Shown one piece after another: positions 46,459-55,209 of a DNA stretch of 64,000 nucleotides (position 1 is the stretch's first letter; the number at the start of each line of letters is the position of its first letter). This DNA comes from Lamellibrachia satsuma (taxonomy: Eukaryota; Annelida; Polychaeta; Sabellida; Siboglinidae). The stretch covers positions 661,001 to 725,000 of the forward strand of contig BSQZ01000128.1 of NCBI GenBank assembly GCA_033239005.1, in the 5' to 3' direction. The notes under the pieces are model-generated. The model saw nothing but the letters and a program-made list of their open reading frames with translations. It searched no databases and was not told where the DNA came from. Both the position numbers and the translations under genes were made by a program.

Positions 46459-47013
46459 TGTGGGGTGTGGTGAGGTGGCACAGTGGTTAGAATGTTGGAC
46501 TCTCAATCGAGAGAACCCGGGTTCGAATCATCTTGTTGCTGTTTTGAAGCTTTGGCAATTTCGTTCACCTCACGTTGCCACAGTTCACTCGGCTGTAAAT
46601 GAGTGCCTGGCTACAGACAGCGGTGGATATGTGAACGAATATTCTTTGCACAGTAAGTGCAGTGTGACTGAATGCTCCCCAGTGGAGTCGCGGTTGTGTT
46701 AGAATGAACAGATCTGCCAGGAGGTGAAGTGTATAGCAGTTTGAGCACTCCCAAGGACTGGATACCACGCTATATACCTTTACCTTTTATGTGTTTGACA
46801 TCCTGTCATGGTTGTTGTAGATTGCGGTTTGCAACCTACATTGGGTGGAACTGGATCTACTGCCTTCTCTCGCTCCTCGTCGTGCTGGGATGCTACAAGT
46901 TCTTCCTCTTCCACACCGCTCTCATCCTGGTGGTCATGCTCATCATCACATGGAACGGCGCCGGCTACTACATGGATGTGTTCTCAGTCGTCGGGTTTGG
47001 CTTTGACGAATGA
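22011..47013 (+). CDS. GPC1: Glycerophosphocholine acyltransferase 1 (GPC1/DUF2838 family), complete nine-exon model
   Basis: GPC1 enzymes acylate glycerophosphocholine with acyl-CoA to form lysophosphatidylcholine, feeding phosphatidylcholine remodelling in endoplasmic reticulum membranes. Exons: 22011-22045, 23894-24005, 34313-34360, 37527-37690, 40182-40253, 41043-41204, 43397-43526, 44041-44165, 46821-47013. The sum is 1041 nt (346 aa plus TGA), with phases compatible at all eight joins. Family landmarks are MLDFCYFGNALCFF, LSTGPMAWATCLFRNSLVFH, SVDKMTSVYIHVVPAF, SIRWYP, SPEYLNSYRYL and WNGAGYYMDVFS. Hydrophobic stretches give about seven to eight membrane segments; the N-terminal ~65 residues are polar. 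The family is well described in yeast and plants and, to my knowledge, little studied in animals. The tiny exon 3 is the weakest link. Confidence 0.88.
22099..22164. repeat. (TA)n microsatellite in GPC1 intron 1
   Basis: Pure AT/TA dinucleotide run, 53 bp downstream of the GPC1 exon 1 donor. Confidence 0.98.
23675..23835. repeat. 161-bp near-perfect palindrome
   Basis: Arms 23675-23750 and 23760-23835 are exact reverse complements as read, around a 9-nt centre whose inner bases partly pair. The inner sequence is tcgactgcatctcgcagtct. It is probably a MITE or a very young inverted duplication. Confidence 0.95.
23894..24005 (+). CDS. GPC1: GPC1 exon 2
   Basis: The exon encodes TYNHVSNGTAPNHGSGKHTE and onward to PANTEKLLM. 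The acceptor is TTTGTTTTTAG and the donor GTAAGT. It is a polar, presumably cytosolic N-terminal segment. A 161-bp palindrome ends 58 bp before this exon. Confidence 0.7.
24156..25352. mobile_element. Complete non-autonomous hAT-like element with 8-bp target duplication
   Basis: The ends are CAGGGCTGGGTCCAATTA and TAATTGGACCTAGCCCTG, inverted with one mismatch. The direct repeat CTGTCAGT flanks it at 24148-24155 and 25353-25360. The subterminal zones are full of tgtaattgtaattga repeats. An 8-bp duplication with CAGGG-type ends is the hAT signature. No transposase is encoded. It lies in GPC1 intron 2. Confidence 0.9.
25878..25965. repeat. (TA)n(TG)n compound microsatellite
   Basis: A TA run is followed directly by a TG run of about 46 bp. 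Confidence 0.98.
27484..28492. mobile_element. Fold-back MITE, family A, long copy
   Basis: The left arm has aaagtgaaaccaaaggcatt, aactataatcaagaatatca and cgcaagtggtttact. The right arm has gtgatattcttgattatagt and tgcatttggtttcacctta. The ends are inverted over about 90 bp. At 1.0 kb it is the longest copy, so it may hold more of the parental element. No open frame is seen. Confidence 0.8.
29885..30232. repeat. (GTGC)n, (GT)n and GAATGAGT-type simple repeats
   Basis: GTGC tetramers run at 29885-29922, a GT/GTGC mixture at 30030-30145, and gaatgaatgaatgagtgagt repeats at 30168-30215. Confidence 0.95.
30819..30903. repeat. (TA)n microsatellite
   Basis: TA dinucleotide run of about 84 bp in the GPC1 intron between exons 2 and 3. 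Confidence 0.98.
31000..33590. other. GPC1 intron with nothing recognised
   Basis: AT-rich sequence without exon-like frames or array structure. A local degenerate motif ttggcca with tttggc recurs around 32940-33110, possibly an old repeat. Confidence 0.5.
33825..33905. mobile_element. Possible pogo/Tigger-like terminal sequence
   Basis: tacagttgcacctcgttata followed by acacggattcggatataag resembles the 'CAGT...cctcgttat/ccgg' ends of Tc1/pogo-type elements. The opposite end was not identified. Confidence 0.35.
34313..34360 (+). CDS. GPC1: GPC1 candidate exon 3, glutamate-rich
   Basis: This 48-nt exon encodes seven Glu, then GERQEKGSQ. The acceptor is TTGTTCCCATAG and the donor GTGGGT. Both ends are phase 0, which makes the model joinable. 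It is low complexity, so a chance open stretch is possible; exon 2 could also join 37527 directly in phase 0. Confidence 0.42.
34707..35021 (+). pseudogene. Unrecognised coding-like segment broken by a 121-bp tandem duplication
   Basis: After acceptor-like TTTCCACAG (34699-34707 region), one frame reads YFSSASMIVLMAVLMVEVAL, then AKAEKQQLLGLVPMETFDIC, LHRQVLFAYRDRCQGMIG. A 121-bp block (34753-34873) is then repeated (34874-34994) with two differences as I read it. After the second copy the frame would end YLMEQWSS-stop. Since 121 is not a multiple of three, the duplication shifts the frame. A single copy would give a short continuous frame. I do not recognise the product, and it does not fit GPC1. 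Confidence 0.4.
35877..35932. repeat. (TA)n microsatellite
   Basis: TA run abutting the 39-bp minisatellite. Confidence 0.97.
35933..36516. repeat. 39-bp minisatellite (about 15 units) in a GPC1 intron
   Basis: Units contain atactcaatgagcagtgagc and acaacctccccagtctc. Two units share a linked variant set (tgctcaatgaacggtgag) and are spaced two units apart, suggesting a block duplication. The unit is open in frame but not coding. Confidence 0.95.
37021..37085. repeat. (CACG)n/(CA)n simple repeat
   Basis: Mixed CACG/CACA repeat. Confidence 0.95.
37199..37301. repeat. (TA)n microsatellite inside a fold-back
   Basis: A TA run is flanked by inverted sequences: gtgtatggcaaaaactatgg and acactttagatgcaa on the left, ttgcatcaagtgtattccgt and tgccgtacacacac on the right. 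This gives a roughly 240-bp fold-back (about 37110-37390). Confidence 0.85.
37527..37690 (+). CDS. GPC1: GPC1 exon 4, first membrane segments
   Basis: The exon encodes TLKKASHVLEKVVFVISIG, a hydrophobic run to VIELHWLLPYHYSV, then a second run to RMVMY(W). The acceptor is TTGTACTTACAG and the donor GTGAGT. Confidence 0.9.
37735..38168 (+). mobile_element. CR1-like LINE, 3' end fragment
   Basis: The plus strand encodes NGYENIDRNMFFSLKKDSRT, then QCRLDIRKHSFSQRTINEWN, NMFKNKVDTYLRR, the C-terminus of the LINE ORF2 also seen at 60.57-60.87 kb. The 3' end is ttgttaaatcttgttaaac. It is severely 5' truncated and begins just after GPC1 exon 4. Confidence 0.85.
38285..39570. mobile_element. 1.29-kb TIR element (non-autonomous), intact copy
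   Basis: Ends 38285-38305 (ggcctacaggcccttagcca) and 39550-39570 (ctggctaagggcctgctggc) are inverted with about two mismatches. Just inside the left end is a tandem ~65-bp motif, gacagccattattggc with caatggcaagcc. No transposase frame is seen. A second, opposite copy lies at about 59.28-62.41 kb. Confidence 0.82.
40182..40253 (+). CDS. GPC1: GPC1 exon 5, LDFCYF motif
   Basis: The exon encodes KSKQQYFMLDFCYFGNALCF. The (L)LDFCYF/Y motif is a hallmark of the GPC1/DUF2838 family. The acceptor is TTTGTTGCAG and the donor GTAAGT. Confidence 0.93.
41043..41204 (+). CDS. GPC1: GPC1 exon 6, GPMAWA and RNSLVFHSVDK motifs
   Basis: The exon encodes AFPMNSTMSSIIFALSTG, then GPMAWATCLFRNSLVFHSVD and KMTSVYIHVVPAFLMF. 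It holds the family core, including the conserved Arg-Asn-Ser and His residues. The acceptor is TTTTGTTGCAG and the donor GTGAGT. Confidence 0.95.
41690..42600 (-). mobile_element. CR1-like LINE copy with internal deletion
   Basis: The minus strand encodes MRTYLANIEWNNLLKNKTAA, RKKHLPKEAITKIAHKQM, then EWKEANIPPLFKKGSRKKPE, NYRPVSLTSVVCKLLETLIR and SQHGFLKARSCLTNLL, the endonuclease-RT linker and RT start. Directly after this, near 41736, the sequence jumps to the family's 3' tail (tttaacaaggtttaacaag). Compared with the 60.5-61.9 kb copy, roughly 1.2 kb of RT is missing. It lies between GPC1 exons 6 and 7. Confidence 0.85.
43010..43142. mobile_element. ~133-bp MITE, family B, copy 1
   Basis: The ends are gattctcagagcgaggctac and gttacctcgttctgagaatc, inverted. 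The interior has atatatcatggtaaa and actgtgatatatcc. A second copy in opposite sense is at 60.04 kb. It lies 254 bp before GPC1 exon 7. Confidence 0.82.
43199..43252. repeat. (TA)n microsatellite
   Basis: Interrupted TA run. Confidence 0.95.
43397..43526 (+). CDS. GPC1: GPC1 exon 7
   Basis: The exon encodes (S)IRWYPASTSLHWYTSFS, then a hydrophobic IWLFGLGFLCFVLHS. The RWY/RWW after the His-Pro helix is conserved in the family. The acceptor is TTCTGTTGCAG and the donor GTCAGT. Confidence 0.93.
44041..44165 (+). CDS. GPC1: GPC1 exon 8
   Basis: The exon encodes VIYTVVVYVLLRPSPEYLNS, then YRYLSAREDSCVGKLINIFG and PK. The 'SYR.L' loop matches the family. The acceptor is TCTGTTGTAG and the donor GTGAGT. 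Confidence 0.93.
45746..45955 (+). mobile_element. tRNA-derived SINE, body fragment (headless)
   Basis: It matches the body of the SINE at 46.47 kb: cagttcactcagctgtataa, gcagtgtggctgaatgcttc, then the tail gtggatgccacactatata. The tRNA head is absent. Confidence 0.75.
46400..46450. repeat. (TA)n microsatellite
   Basis: TA run directly upstream of the SINE. Confidence 0.95.
46466..46793 (+). mobile_element. tRNA-derived SINE with A and B boxes
   Basis: The RNA polymerase III box A lies in ggtggcacagtggttaga (46475-46492) and box B is GGTTCGAATC (46520-46529). A ~200-bp body (cagttcactcggctgtaaat...gtgactgaatgctcc) and a tail (cccaaggactggataccacg, ctatatacctttacctttt) follow. It ends 27 bp before GPC1 exon 9. 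Related bodies are at 45.75 and 58.64 kb. Confidence 0.88.
46821..47013 (+). CDS. GPC1: GPC1 exon 9 (terminal)
   Basis: The exon encodes LRFATYIGWNWIYCLLSLLV, a second hydrophobic helix, and WNGAGYYMDVFSVVGFGFDE, then TGA. The acceptor is GGTTGTTGTAG. A tRNA-derived SINE sits just upstream in the intron. Confidence 0.94.
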
Positions 47014-47084
47014 ACTGAGATAGGCAGTTTGTTTTAAAAGTCGACAATAGGTAATGGCCACGGACATTGTGGTTTTAGCCTTTG

Positions 47085-47365
47085 GTACTGTGGTCATATG
47101 CCTGGACACTGGTTATAGCCCTGGACACTTATAACCCTGGACACTGGTTATAGCCATGGACACTTACAGCCCTGGACACTGTGGTTATTACCATAGACAC
47201 ATAAGCCCTGGACACTTATAGCCGTGGACACTGGTTATAATCCTCAATACTTACAGCCCTGGACACTGTGGTTATAATCCTGGACGGTACATAGTTATAA
47301 CCTTGCACACACTGGTTGTAACATTGGACATTGTGATTATAACCCTGTACACTGGTTGTGGCAAT
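47085..47365. repeat. Degenerate ~20-25-bp tandem repeat downstream of GPC1 stop
   Basis: Repeated cctggacactggttatag-type units with variable spacing, probably within the GPC1 3' untranslated region (inference from position). Confidence 0.8.
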
Positions 47366-47369
47366 TGAC

Positions 47370-49400
47370 ATGTGTGGATGACTCTTTATTTAAGCTGAGT
47401 ATTTTTATTTGAGCTGAGTATTATTTGTTTAGGTGACAAAGTGCCTGCTTTGGCCAATGTGTAGGTAGTTATTAATGTGAAAACTGAAAGATGTTACAGC
47501 CACAAAATAGTTCATTCACACAGAAGTCTGTTTGGTGCCGTACTTGTAGAGGGTTGGATTGTCCCTGTCTAGGAATGGACTTGAAACTGAAAGTGGCTGC
47601 CATTACCTGATTTATGCAAATGGTGAGTGGTGTACATGATACAATTGTTTTCCGGGAGATACAGTGTTTTATGTGAAGCGAGAGGCCAAAATTAGGTTGT
47701 GTGAATTTATTTTACGTTGCACTGCTATGTAGAGTAATACTTGAGGTCATAATGTATCGGTCACTGCCAACTTTCAAATGATCATGTGATTTTATGAATG
47801 TTTCATTAGTTGGCTTGTTTATCTTGTAGTATATGACCCAGGAGTGCGTTGAAGCCGCAGATCATATTGCAATGATGCAAGCGGCTTCCACTTTTTGGGG
47901 CCAAGGAAGACGTCCGGCAGTTGTAATGTTTTTACTGCACCCAATGTATTTATTTTTGTCTTTAAGTATTCACCCCAGAGATAATTGGGTCGTATTCAAT
48001 GCAAGATGTTCAACAAAAGTTAGTTGAAGGTTTATATTTGACTGTATATTCAATCAATGTTGAATTCTGCGTACTTTATGTTACTTATACACAACAGAGG
48101 TTTGATCATTTTAATGACATATTCTGTTGTGTTGTTGCGTCTATTGTTGGTCAGGGTACTCTGCTTCAAGGGAAACTACAACAGTGTTTATTACCTGGTA
48201 GTTACTGGTAATTTTCCGTGTATGATACGCCCCCAAGTGTAATATACGGACCTTGACTTTTTGTTCGAATCTGACGGAATTTCTGTATTACCATGTATAA
48301 CACACACCCCAACTTCGTAGCATCAGCCCCGATTTCCCCACCGATTGTTTGGTTCAAGCTCGGTTTAAAGCATTCTGGAGTACTTTTTTCGGTCCAGCTA
48401 GCGCTGCATTGCATCAGCGTCTTCTGTCCGGAGTGTCAACACCTTATATTATCACCCACCAGCGTTATTTGGACCGCAAAAGTGGGAAAAAACACAATAT
48501 TTTAACAGATTTTATGCTTTTATTGTGCGTGTAATAACATGGAATGGTTTATTGAATGCATTGGCATAGAAAAAAATAGGTAAGAATGGGTAAGGGTAAG
48601 ATGAAAATTAGATAACGTAATGGCTGTTTTATGCGACATGGCAATATTGAATTTATTAGTATTTAAAACATCTTGGTTGGTTAAAAATAATATACATACA
48701 AAATAGGTTACTATGGTGACCTTTCACTTCTTAATATTTTCTAAAAAAAACACTGGCAGTGGATTAAAATATGTTAGTTTTACCAAAATATTGTTGCAGT
48801 AAATTGGTATATTATACCAATTTGCTGCAATTAAGGATAGATGAATATGTCTTCACCATTGAAGATGAAATTTGTTTTTCACTGGGTGATTTATTCATCT
48901 CTCGAATTCCCATTTAATACTATTAATGGTAAATATATCAAATAAAACCAATAAAAATAAAACATGAATTATAGCAGTTAATTTAATTTAAATGCACTTT
49001 AAGATTGAAATTGAATTTGGGCATTTTAAATATACAAAACCCGAAATTAGCTGTGTTTTAGTTAACCAGTGAACATTGTCATCTGCGTTGTCATCTGCAC
49101 AACTTTGCTTATTTTGTGACATACTATTGTAAACTTATGATGGCAGTTCAGATTGTTAAAACGACCTTTGCACTCAACATTTTGGTCGTAAAAAGGCAAA
49201 CTTCAATTTTAGAAGTGTTTCTTTACAGACTGAATCTCAAAAAAAGTTGTTTTAAATAATCGGAACATATGCCTGATTGATCAGTATTTTTTACATAATG
49301 ATTATATAATTTTTTTGCAACTTCTAAATAGTAATTTTATATGGCACATAGATGTAAGTATGTATGTATGTAACTGTATACTGTGGAAGCTCGTTAATCC
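47370..49400. other. Intergenic stretch with nothing recognised
   Basis: No coding exon or tandem structure seen. It includes the presumed end of the GPC1 transcript, but no polyadenylation site could be fixed. Confidence 0.5.
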
Positions 49401-49518
49401 GGAAGCTAATAATCCGGAAACCTCAATATTCGGACACCATTTCACACAAACGGAATTTCCAAACGATAATATACCATGTTAATTGTATTATTCGTTTATC
49501 CAGAAAACTTGTTAATTT

Positions 49519-50095
49519 GGACACTTACACTGGGTACCAAGGTGCCCGGATTAACAAGGTTCCACTTTATACATACCGTATTCGATCTATTACACTTACA
49601 CTGGGGACCAAGGTTCCTGGATTAACAAGGTTACACTTTATACATACCGTATTCGACCTATTACACTTACACTGGGGACTAAGGTCCCGGATTAACAAGG
49701 TTCCACTCTATACATACCGTATTCGATCTATTACACTTACACTGGGGACCAAGGTTCCTGGATTAACAAGGTTACACTTTATACATACCGTATTCGACCT
49801 ATTATACTTACACTGGGGACTAAGGTCCCGGATTAACAAGGTTCCACTCTATACATACCGTATTCGACCTATTACACTTACACTGGGGACCAAGGTTCCT
49901 GGATTAACAAGGTTCCACTCTATACATACCGTATTCGATCTATTACACTTACACTGGGGACCAAGGTTCCTGGATTAACAAGGTTACACTTTATACATAC
50001 CGTATTCGACCTATTACACTTACACTGGGGACTAAGGTCCCGGATTAACAAGGTTCCACTCTATACATACCGTATTCGACCTATTAAGCGTACAT
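49519..50095. repeat. 70/71-bp alternating minisatellite (about 8 units)
   Basis: Two unit types alternate: one reads ggggaccaaggttcctggat and is 71 bp, the other ggggactaaggtcccggatt and is 70 bp. Both share attaacaaggtt and tacataccgtattcgac. Alternation in most of the array gives a 141-bp higher-order dimer. The right edge runs into a MITE that starts with the same ccgtattcgacctatta. Confidence 0.93.
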
Positions 50096-50378
50096 GCCAT
50101 ATTTAGCATACACCCCCTTTTTCAATCAGCAAGATCCATAATTATTGTAATTTGACTAGTGTGGAACAACTGAAAAGTGTCGCCGTCTGGTGTTAAACAG
50201 TTGGCACCACTTTTCAGTTGTTCTATGCTAGTCACCAAATGACACAACTAGTGTTAAACAGTTACCTTATTGTATACAGAAAAACATTTTAGTGTATGCT
50301 TATAAGAACAGATTCCTTGACATTTTTCCATAGCCCAATTTTTTTCGAGCATACTCTATGGTTATTAGGTCGAATACA

Positions 50379-50383
<5 letters not shown>
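50066..50383. mobile_element. MITE, family C, copy 1
   Basis: The ends ataccgtattcgacctatta and gttattaggtcgaatacagt are inverted. A second, internal inverted pair is present: gactagtgtggaacaactga and cagttgttctatgctagtc. A diverged copy in opposite sense is at 53.1 kb. Confidence 0.8.
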
Positions 50384-50418
<35 letters not shown>

Positions 50419-50485
50419 CATCAAATTATTATATATATAATATATATATATATGACATCAAATTATTATATATATATATACTTAC
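50384..50485. repeat. (TA)n with duplicated gacatcaaattattat block
   Basis: TA-rich run in which gacatcaaattattatatat occurs twice. Confidence 0.9.
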
Positions 50486-50894
50486 TTATGTCATCCACTT
50501 AATGTGGTGACATGATTTCTTTCGAGAGGTTTCGGTTCTTCATTGCCACTATTAGCGCTATTAGATTTGTCCCGCTGAGGTTCGTGTCTTTCTCTAGTTT
50601 GTTTTGTAGAGTTGTTGGTCGACCTCTTCTCCGAGGGCCATCGGAGTCTTGGTACATATATATATTATATATAACATATATATATATACATGTACATAAA
50701 TTGTCATAGAATATTGTAGGTGGCAGTGCAAAATGTTCATTTCCTTGTCGTATAATTTGATGAATTTAATGTCAGTTGACCAAACTATTCAGTTTTAAGA
50801 GGTAAATAACATGTTAATTGCAACAATCACAGAAACCAGAACATCCATTCAAGGAATATAATTTGTGTTGGTTTTTGCGAGATATCAACCCCGA

Positions 50895-51180
50895 AATGTT
50901 GTGCATTGTTGAGATTGACGTTGTGATTGACATTGTTGTTGAAATTGACATTGTGATTGACATTGTTGAGATTGAAATTGTGATTGACATTGCTGAGATT
51001 GACATTGTTGAGATTGACATTGTGATTGACATTGTTGTTGAGATTGACATTGTTGAGATTGACAATGTTGTTGAGATTGACATTGTTCAGATGGACATTG
51101 TGATTGACATTGTGAATGACATTGTTTAGATTGACATTGTCATTGTTGAGATTGACATTGTTGAGAGTGACATTAGTCTT
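50895..51180. repeat. Variable 12/15/18-bp repeat of GATTGACATTGT
   Basis: The core attgacattgt recurs about twenty times with spacer gag, gttgag or none. This keeps a multiple-of-three period and gives IDIVEID-like (plus) or NNVNLN-like (minus) frames, which are not considered genes. Confidence 0.9.
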
Positions 51181-51279
51181 TTCTCTGGCAATCGTTATAC
51201 TTTTTTCCACAAGATTTGTATAAAGATATATAAATTTACATGTCAATTTGTGTTGAGGTCCTATTAATGACATTACCTA

Positions 51280-53110
51280 TTCCTTTGGAGAATTCACCGT
51301 TTCATTTATGGATGAATTGACAGTTCTTGTTTCCAAATTCTGTTCTGAATTCGAGCATATCGATTCAGTGTTTTTACAGCCTTATATTTTAGCAAACAAA
51401 GAAAAATTTTTATATGCCTTGACTTACACGAGTCTTGGTACAAAACCTTGAATTTTAGGTAAGAAAACCTTTGCTTCATCTCTAATCCTCCTACCATTTT
51501 TGTAGTTTAAACTAATTTTTATTTATTTTTAAACAATAAACAGACATCGCTGACTCATGCACATCAGGTGGGAAACCATTTGCTGTAATGTATCATTACA
51601 GTCAACTGTCGTGTTCCAACTGATTAATTTAGTGAAGAGGTTGTCCAATTAGTGGTTCCTATGGCGAAGTACACATAACACACATGTACCAAAGTGTTAT
51701 CAGTGAAATATCTCCCTCGGTGTTATTTGTATTGTCATTTGATTATGTCTGAACGTCCCAACGATGTGCTGATGTCACCTGTTGAAATGTTTGTATATTT
51801 TATATGCAAAGGAGCCCAAAGGTTAATGGGGACGTTTATCACGAATCATGTTGGTGAATGCAGAAGTCAACAGTTGAAGTATTCTTTCATGTCTGTGGGA
51901 AAAGTTTCTATTCTAAGCTACTGTATTCCATAAATGCAATATTCAGTATATATACTTTGTGTTGTTTTGAAACTGGCATCCTACAGACAAATATACCTGC
52001 ATATCACAAACACGTTTCATAAGACAATATACTACTTTAACTTCTTAAATTGTTCATCTTGAGCATTGGCAATCTATGTTAAAAGATAATATTTCTGCAC
52101 AGAATAGCGTACATTGATGCATAATATAATACTAGTGGGTTTTGTTTTAAACAATACCTAAGTCTTACTAGGGATGCTTTACAGTCCCCAAAGTTGTTTT
52201 AAATACATTGCCACCATACAGTAAAAATTGTATTAAACAAACAGATTGGTTGGGTTGTAGATAATATATATATAGTTAGGTCTCTCATTAAAAAGGCATT
52301 TTATAATGACAAAAATGTATAAAGAAAAAATAACACACTAACACATACATGCAATCACACTGGCAAGACACACACACATTGGCTAGACACAACTGGACAG
52401 TTGATTGTTGCTTTGTTTTTTGTACAGTAGAACCCCCCCCCAAAGAGGCCACCCCCAAGTGACTGAGGTAAAGTGGTCTGATTAAATGGGTGGCCTGATT
52501 ACAAAGGCTGATCAGATATACAAATCTTACAAAAAACAGACATGGCCGTTCTCAAGGGGTGATCGTTTCCGAGGGCGGCTGCTTGGGGGGTCTTCTGTGT
52601 AGATGCCAGGAGAGGTCACTACTGATCAGTGGACAGATGGACACTCGAGAAAATTACATTCAATGAGTTTTAATAGAAAAAATAACTGTAGGATTACAAT
52701 ATATTACATTACCACAATTGCGTTGCATCACTGTCTTGTATTGATCTATGAACATTCAATACATTTCACTATTGTATCATTTAAAATTTCGCACATCCTA
52801 TTTTGACTGGTTCAATGTCAGCATCGCCACATTTCTAGACACGCTATGTCCACCATGATTGTCTCATAACAACCTATCTAAATTACACAAATAATCCCCA
52901 TTCACTTGACCTCTATTTGAAGTCGATCTATTGTGATGAGTGCATATTATTCCATCATACCGTTACACCCTTAATACTGTTGTGAGAAACGTGTTATTGA
53001 CATTTTGGAGGTGGATTGCTAATTTCAGGGCGCCAACTTCAAGCAAGTGCAAGCAGTTTTGCATTATGACAGCTTAAGCACCCCCAGCAAATATGAAGTT
53101 GCATGCAGAT
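51280..53110. other. Intergenic stretch with possible transposon ends
   Basis: No gene. tacagtcaactgtcgtgttc (51597) and gtacagtagaaccccccccc (52424) look like ends of Tc1/pogo-type elements but do not pair convincingly. Confidence 0.4.
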
Positions 53111-53115
53111 TGATG

Positions 53116-53366
53116 TACCATATTCATTCTAATAAGCGTACAGTGTGCTCTAGAAAAAATTTAGCCAGGGAAAATGTCAAGGAATCTGTTCTTATAGCAT
53201 ACACCAAACTTTGTCTCTAGACAACAATCGTTCAACACTAGTGGTGTCATTTGGTGACTAGTGTAGAACAACTGGAAAGTGGTGCCATCTATTTAACACC
53301 AGATGGCGATTAGAAAGGGGGTGCAGGCTAATTAGGACATGTACTCTTAATAGGTGAAATACGGTA
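53116..53366. mobile_element. MITE, family C, copy 2 (inverted)
   Basis: Contains ggaatctgttcttatagcat, cactagtggtgtcatttggt and ctagtgtagaacaactggaa, the reverse-complement order of the 50.1-kb copy, and ends taggtgaaatacggta. Confidence 0.75.
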
Positions 53367-53965
53367 ATTCAAAATGTCACGTATCATGGCGGGCGAGGTT
53401 AAATGACACCAGCTTCGTGTAGCACATACATCGATGTTTTGAGATAATCTCAAAAACAGATAATTTGGAAGCACGCAAAATGGTGGCCAAAACATGTTCT
53501 TCACAGTTTCGAGGAAAGCCATTTATTAATCTCCAATTTTTATAAAATATAACATCTGAAATTTAAGATACCTTTCTGTACCTTGGTGAATTTATATACA
53601 CCTGTGCTTTGACAGTTAAACATTTACTACCAAACACAATTTGTTGTCGATTTCTTGTAGGAATTCATGCACAGTCTTACAGTCGTTCTCTGCATCCAAC
53701 ATTGATGGGCTGCTTCATAAGGCATGTTTATAAACAGAAACAATGTGAACATCTCTAAACACCTTCCTAAGAGGGTTTCATATTCTACGAGCCACTACCA
53801 TCTGACACTTATGCTTCGGGCACATACGATGTCTCTTTTAGTTGGTGTGAACTAAATGCATAGAACGGATTCTGACCAGACACATTTCTACAAGCCTTTC
53901 TCCAGACATAGCCGTTGGAAAATGCCCTGCAAGCCCTGCACTATCCCTACAAGTTACAGGGACTA

Positions 53966-55209
53966 CTATTTCAGGTCTAGAATCTCCAACATTATAGGCT
54001 CAACATCACTCGGATTCAAATCGAGCAGATACTTGCAGTGCACCTCGGCAAGATCCTTGAGTTCCTTCAACTTCGCCATGAGGTCAGGAAAGATCTGTGC
54101 TGTGCGTCCATAGCCGTACTTTGCCTCGAGATAATGCTTCAACAGCACGAGATACTTGTCCTGAACGTTGGCAACAACACCGCGTGTAACGACGTGCACA
54201 CCCTCTGGTGAGAAGAGCACAATGACGAGGAGAACGACGATGATAGTGAGGTCATCACCGATGAGTGACTTGAACGATTTACAGTAGTTGACATGATCGT
54301 CGTGCAGCTGGACATAGCCAGTGGCGTTCTTGAGAATCTCTGTCGGTATATCGCCCTTCGGTGTCACCCAGACGTCACGTACACTGTCGTAGAGCGACAC
54401 AGAACGCAGCAGCAGTATGTGTATCCATGTGCCCTTCAGAATGCCGATCTGACACTCCTGTGAGAGACGTGCGAATTCATCGAGTCGCTTCGAGAACTTG
54501 ATGATGCGTAGCACGGTTATGCTCGACTGATTCACGAGCTGATTGAGCGATGGGTCAATCTGCTTGATATGGATCAGAGGCTCGAGATCGACCGTGAACG
54601 ACAGATCGTAGAAATCAACAAGCTCCTGGATCATTTTGCTTTCTTCGATCGTCAGTAATCGCTCCATATCTTCCACACAGCCGTCGGCGGACTCGGCCAT
54701 GCTGGTGAACTTGCAGAATGCGAGCATGTTGTTTGTTTCCGGCAGTGGATCGGCAGAAACAGGCTGTGGGGAACAAGGAGTATATGGCTGCTGCGCCAAC
54801 GATTGTGAGATGAACGCGTTCAGGGAAGCCGGCGGTGGCATAGCTGCTGGCATACCTAGCTGCTGTAGCGCCTCCTGGGGGGCGGCATCCTGCTGCAGTG
54901 GGGAATCAGGTATGCTGATGACGGGAACATCGAGTGTGCTGACTGTCATCAACGACTGCGGTGACGTCGTCATCGTCGCGGGGAGATTAGCATCATCGAC
55001 CTGCAGCGTTGGCGTGGACACTGGCACACAGACGATGGTTGCCACATGGGGCACTATCGTAGCTGCAATGTCATTGAGGTTCGTCAGGGAGATGGCTGTT
55101 GTACTGTCTGCTGTCGTTGTGTTGGGGTCGTCCGATGACTGCTTTGTCTTGTGGCGTTTCTGCCGGTTGTACAACACTTTCTCCATGCGCCTCTTGCGCT
55201 CCTCCTCAC
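53966..55209 (-). CDS. Nuclear receptor exon, hinge and ligand-binding domain
   Basis: A 414-codon exon, counting the stop, holds the whole ligand-binding domain. The acceptor TTCATCTGCAG at 55210 is chosen because it gives GEEERKRRMEK in phase with the upstream finger exon. An intronless ligand-binding domain is notable against the many small exons nearby. Confidence 0.96.

Noticed and set aside
46466..46545. Functional tRNA gene
   Set aside because: A and B boxes are present but the sequence does not close into a full tRNA and continues into a SINE body shared with two other loci.
49364..49978. 204-codon frame with repeated TLGTKVPGLTR motifs
   Set aside because: Translation of the 70/71-bp array, starting in transposon-like sequence.
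50818..51273. IDIVEID and NNVNLN repeat proteins
   Set aside because: Simple 3n-period repeat; no gene signals.
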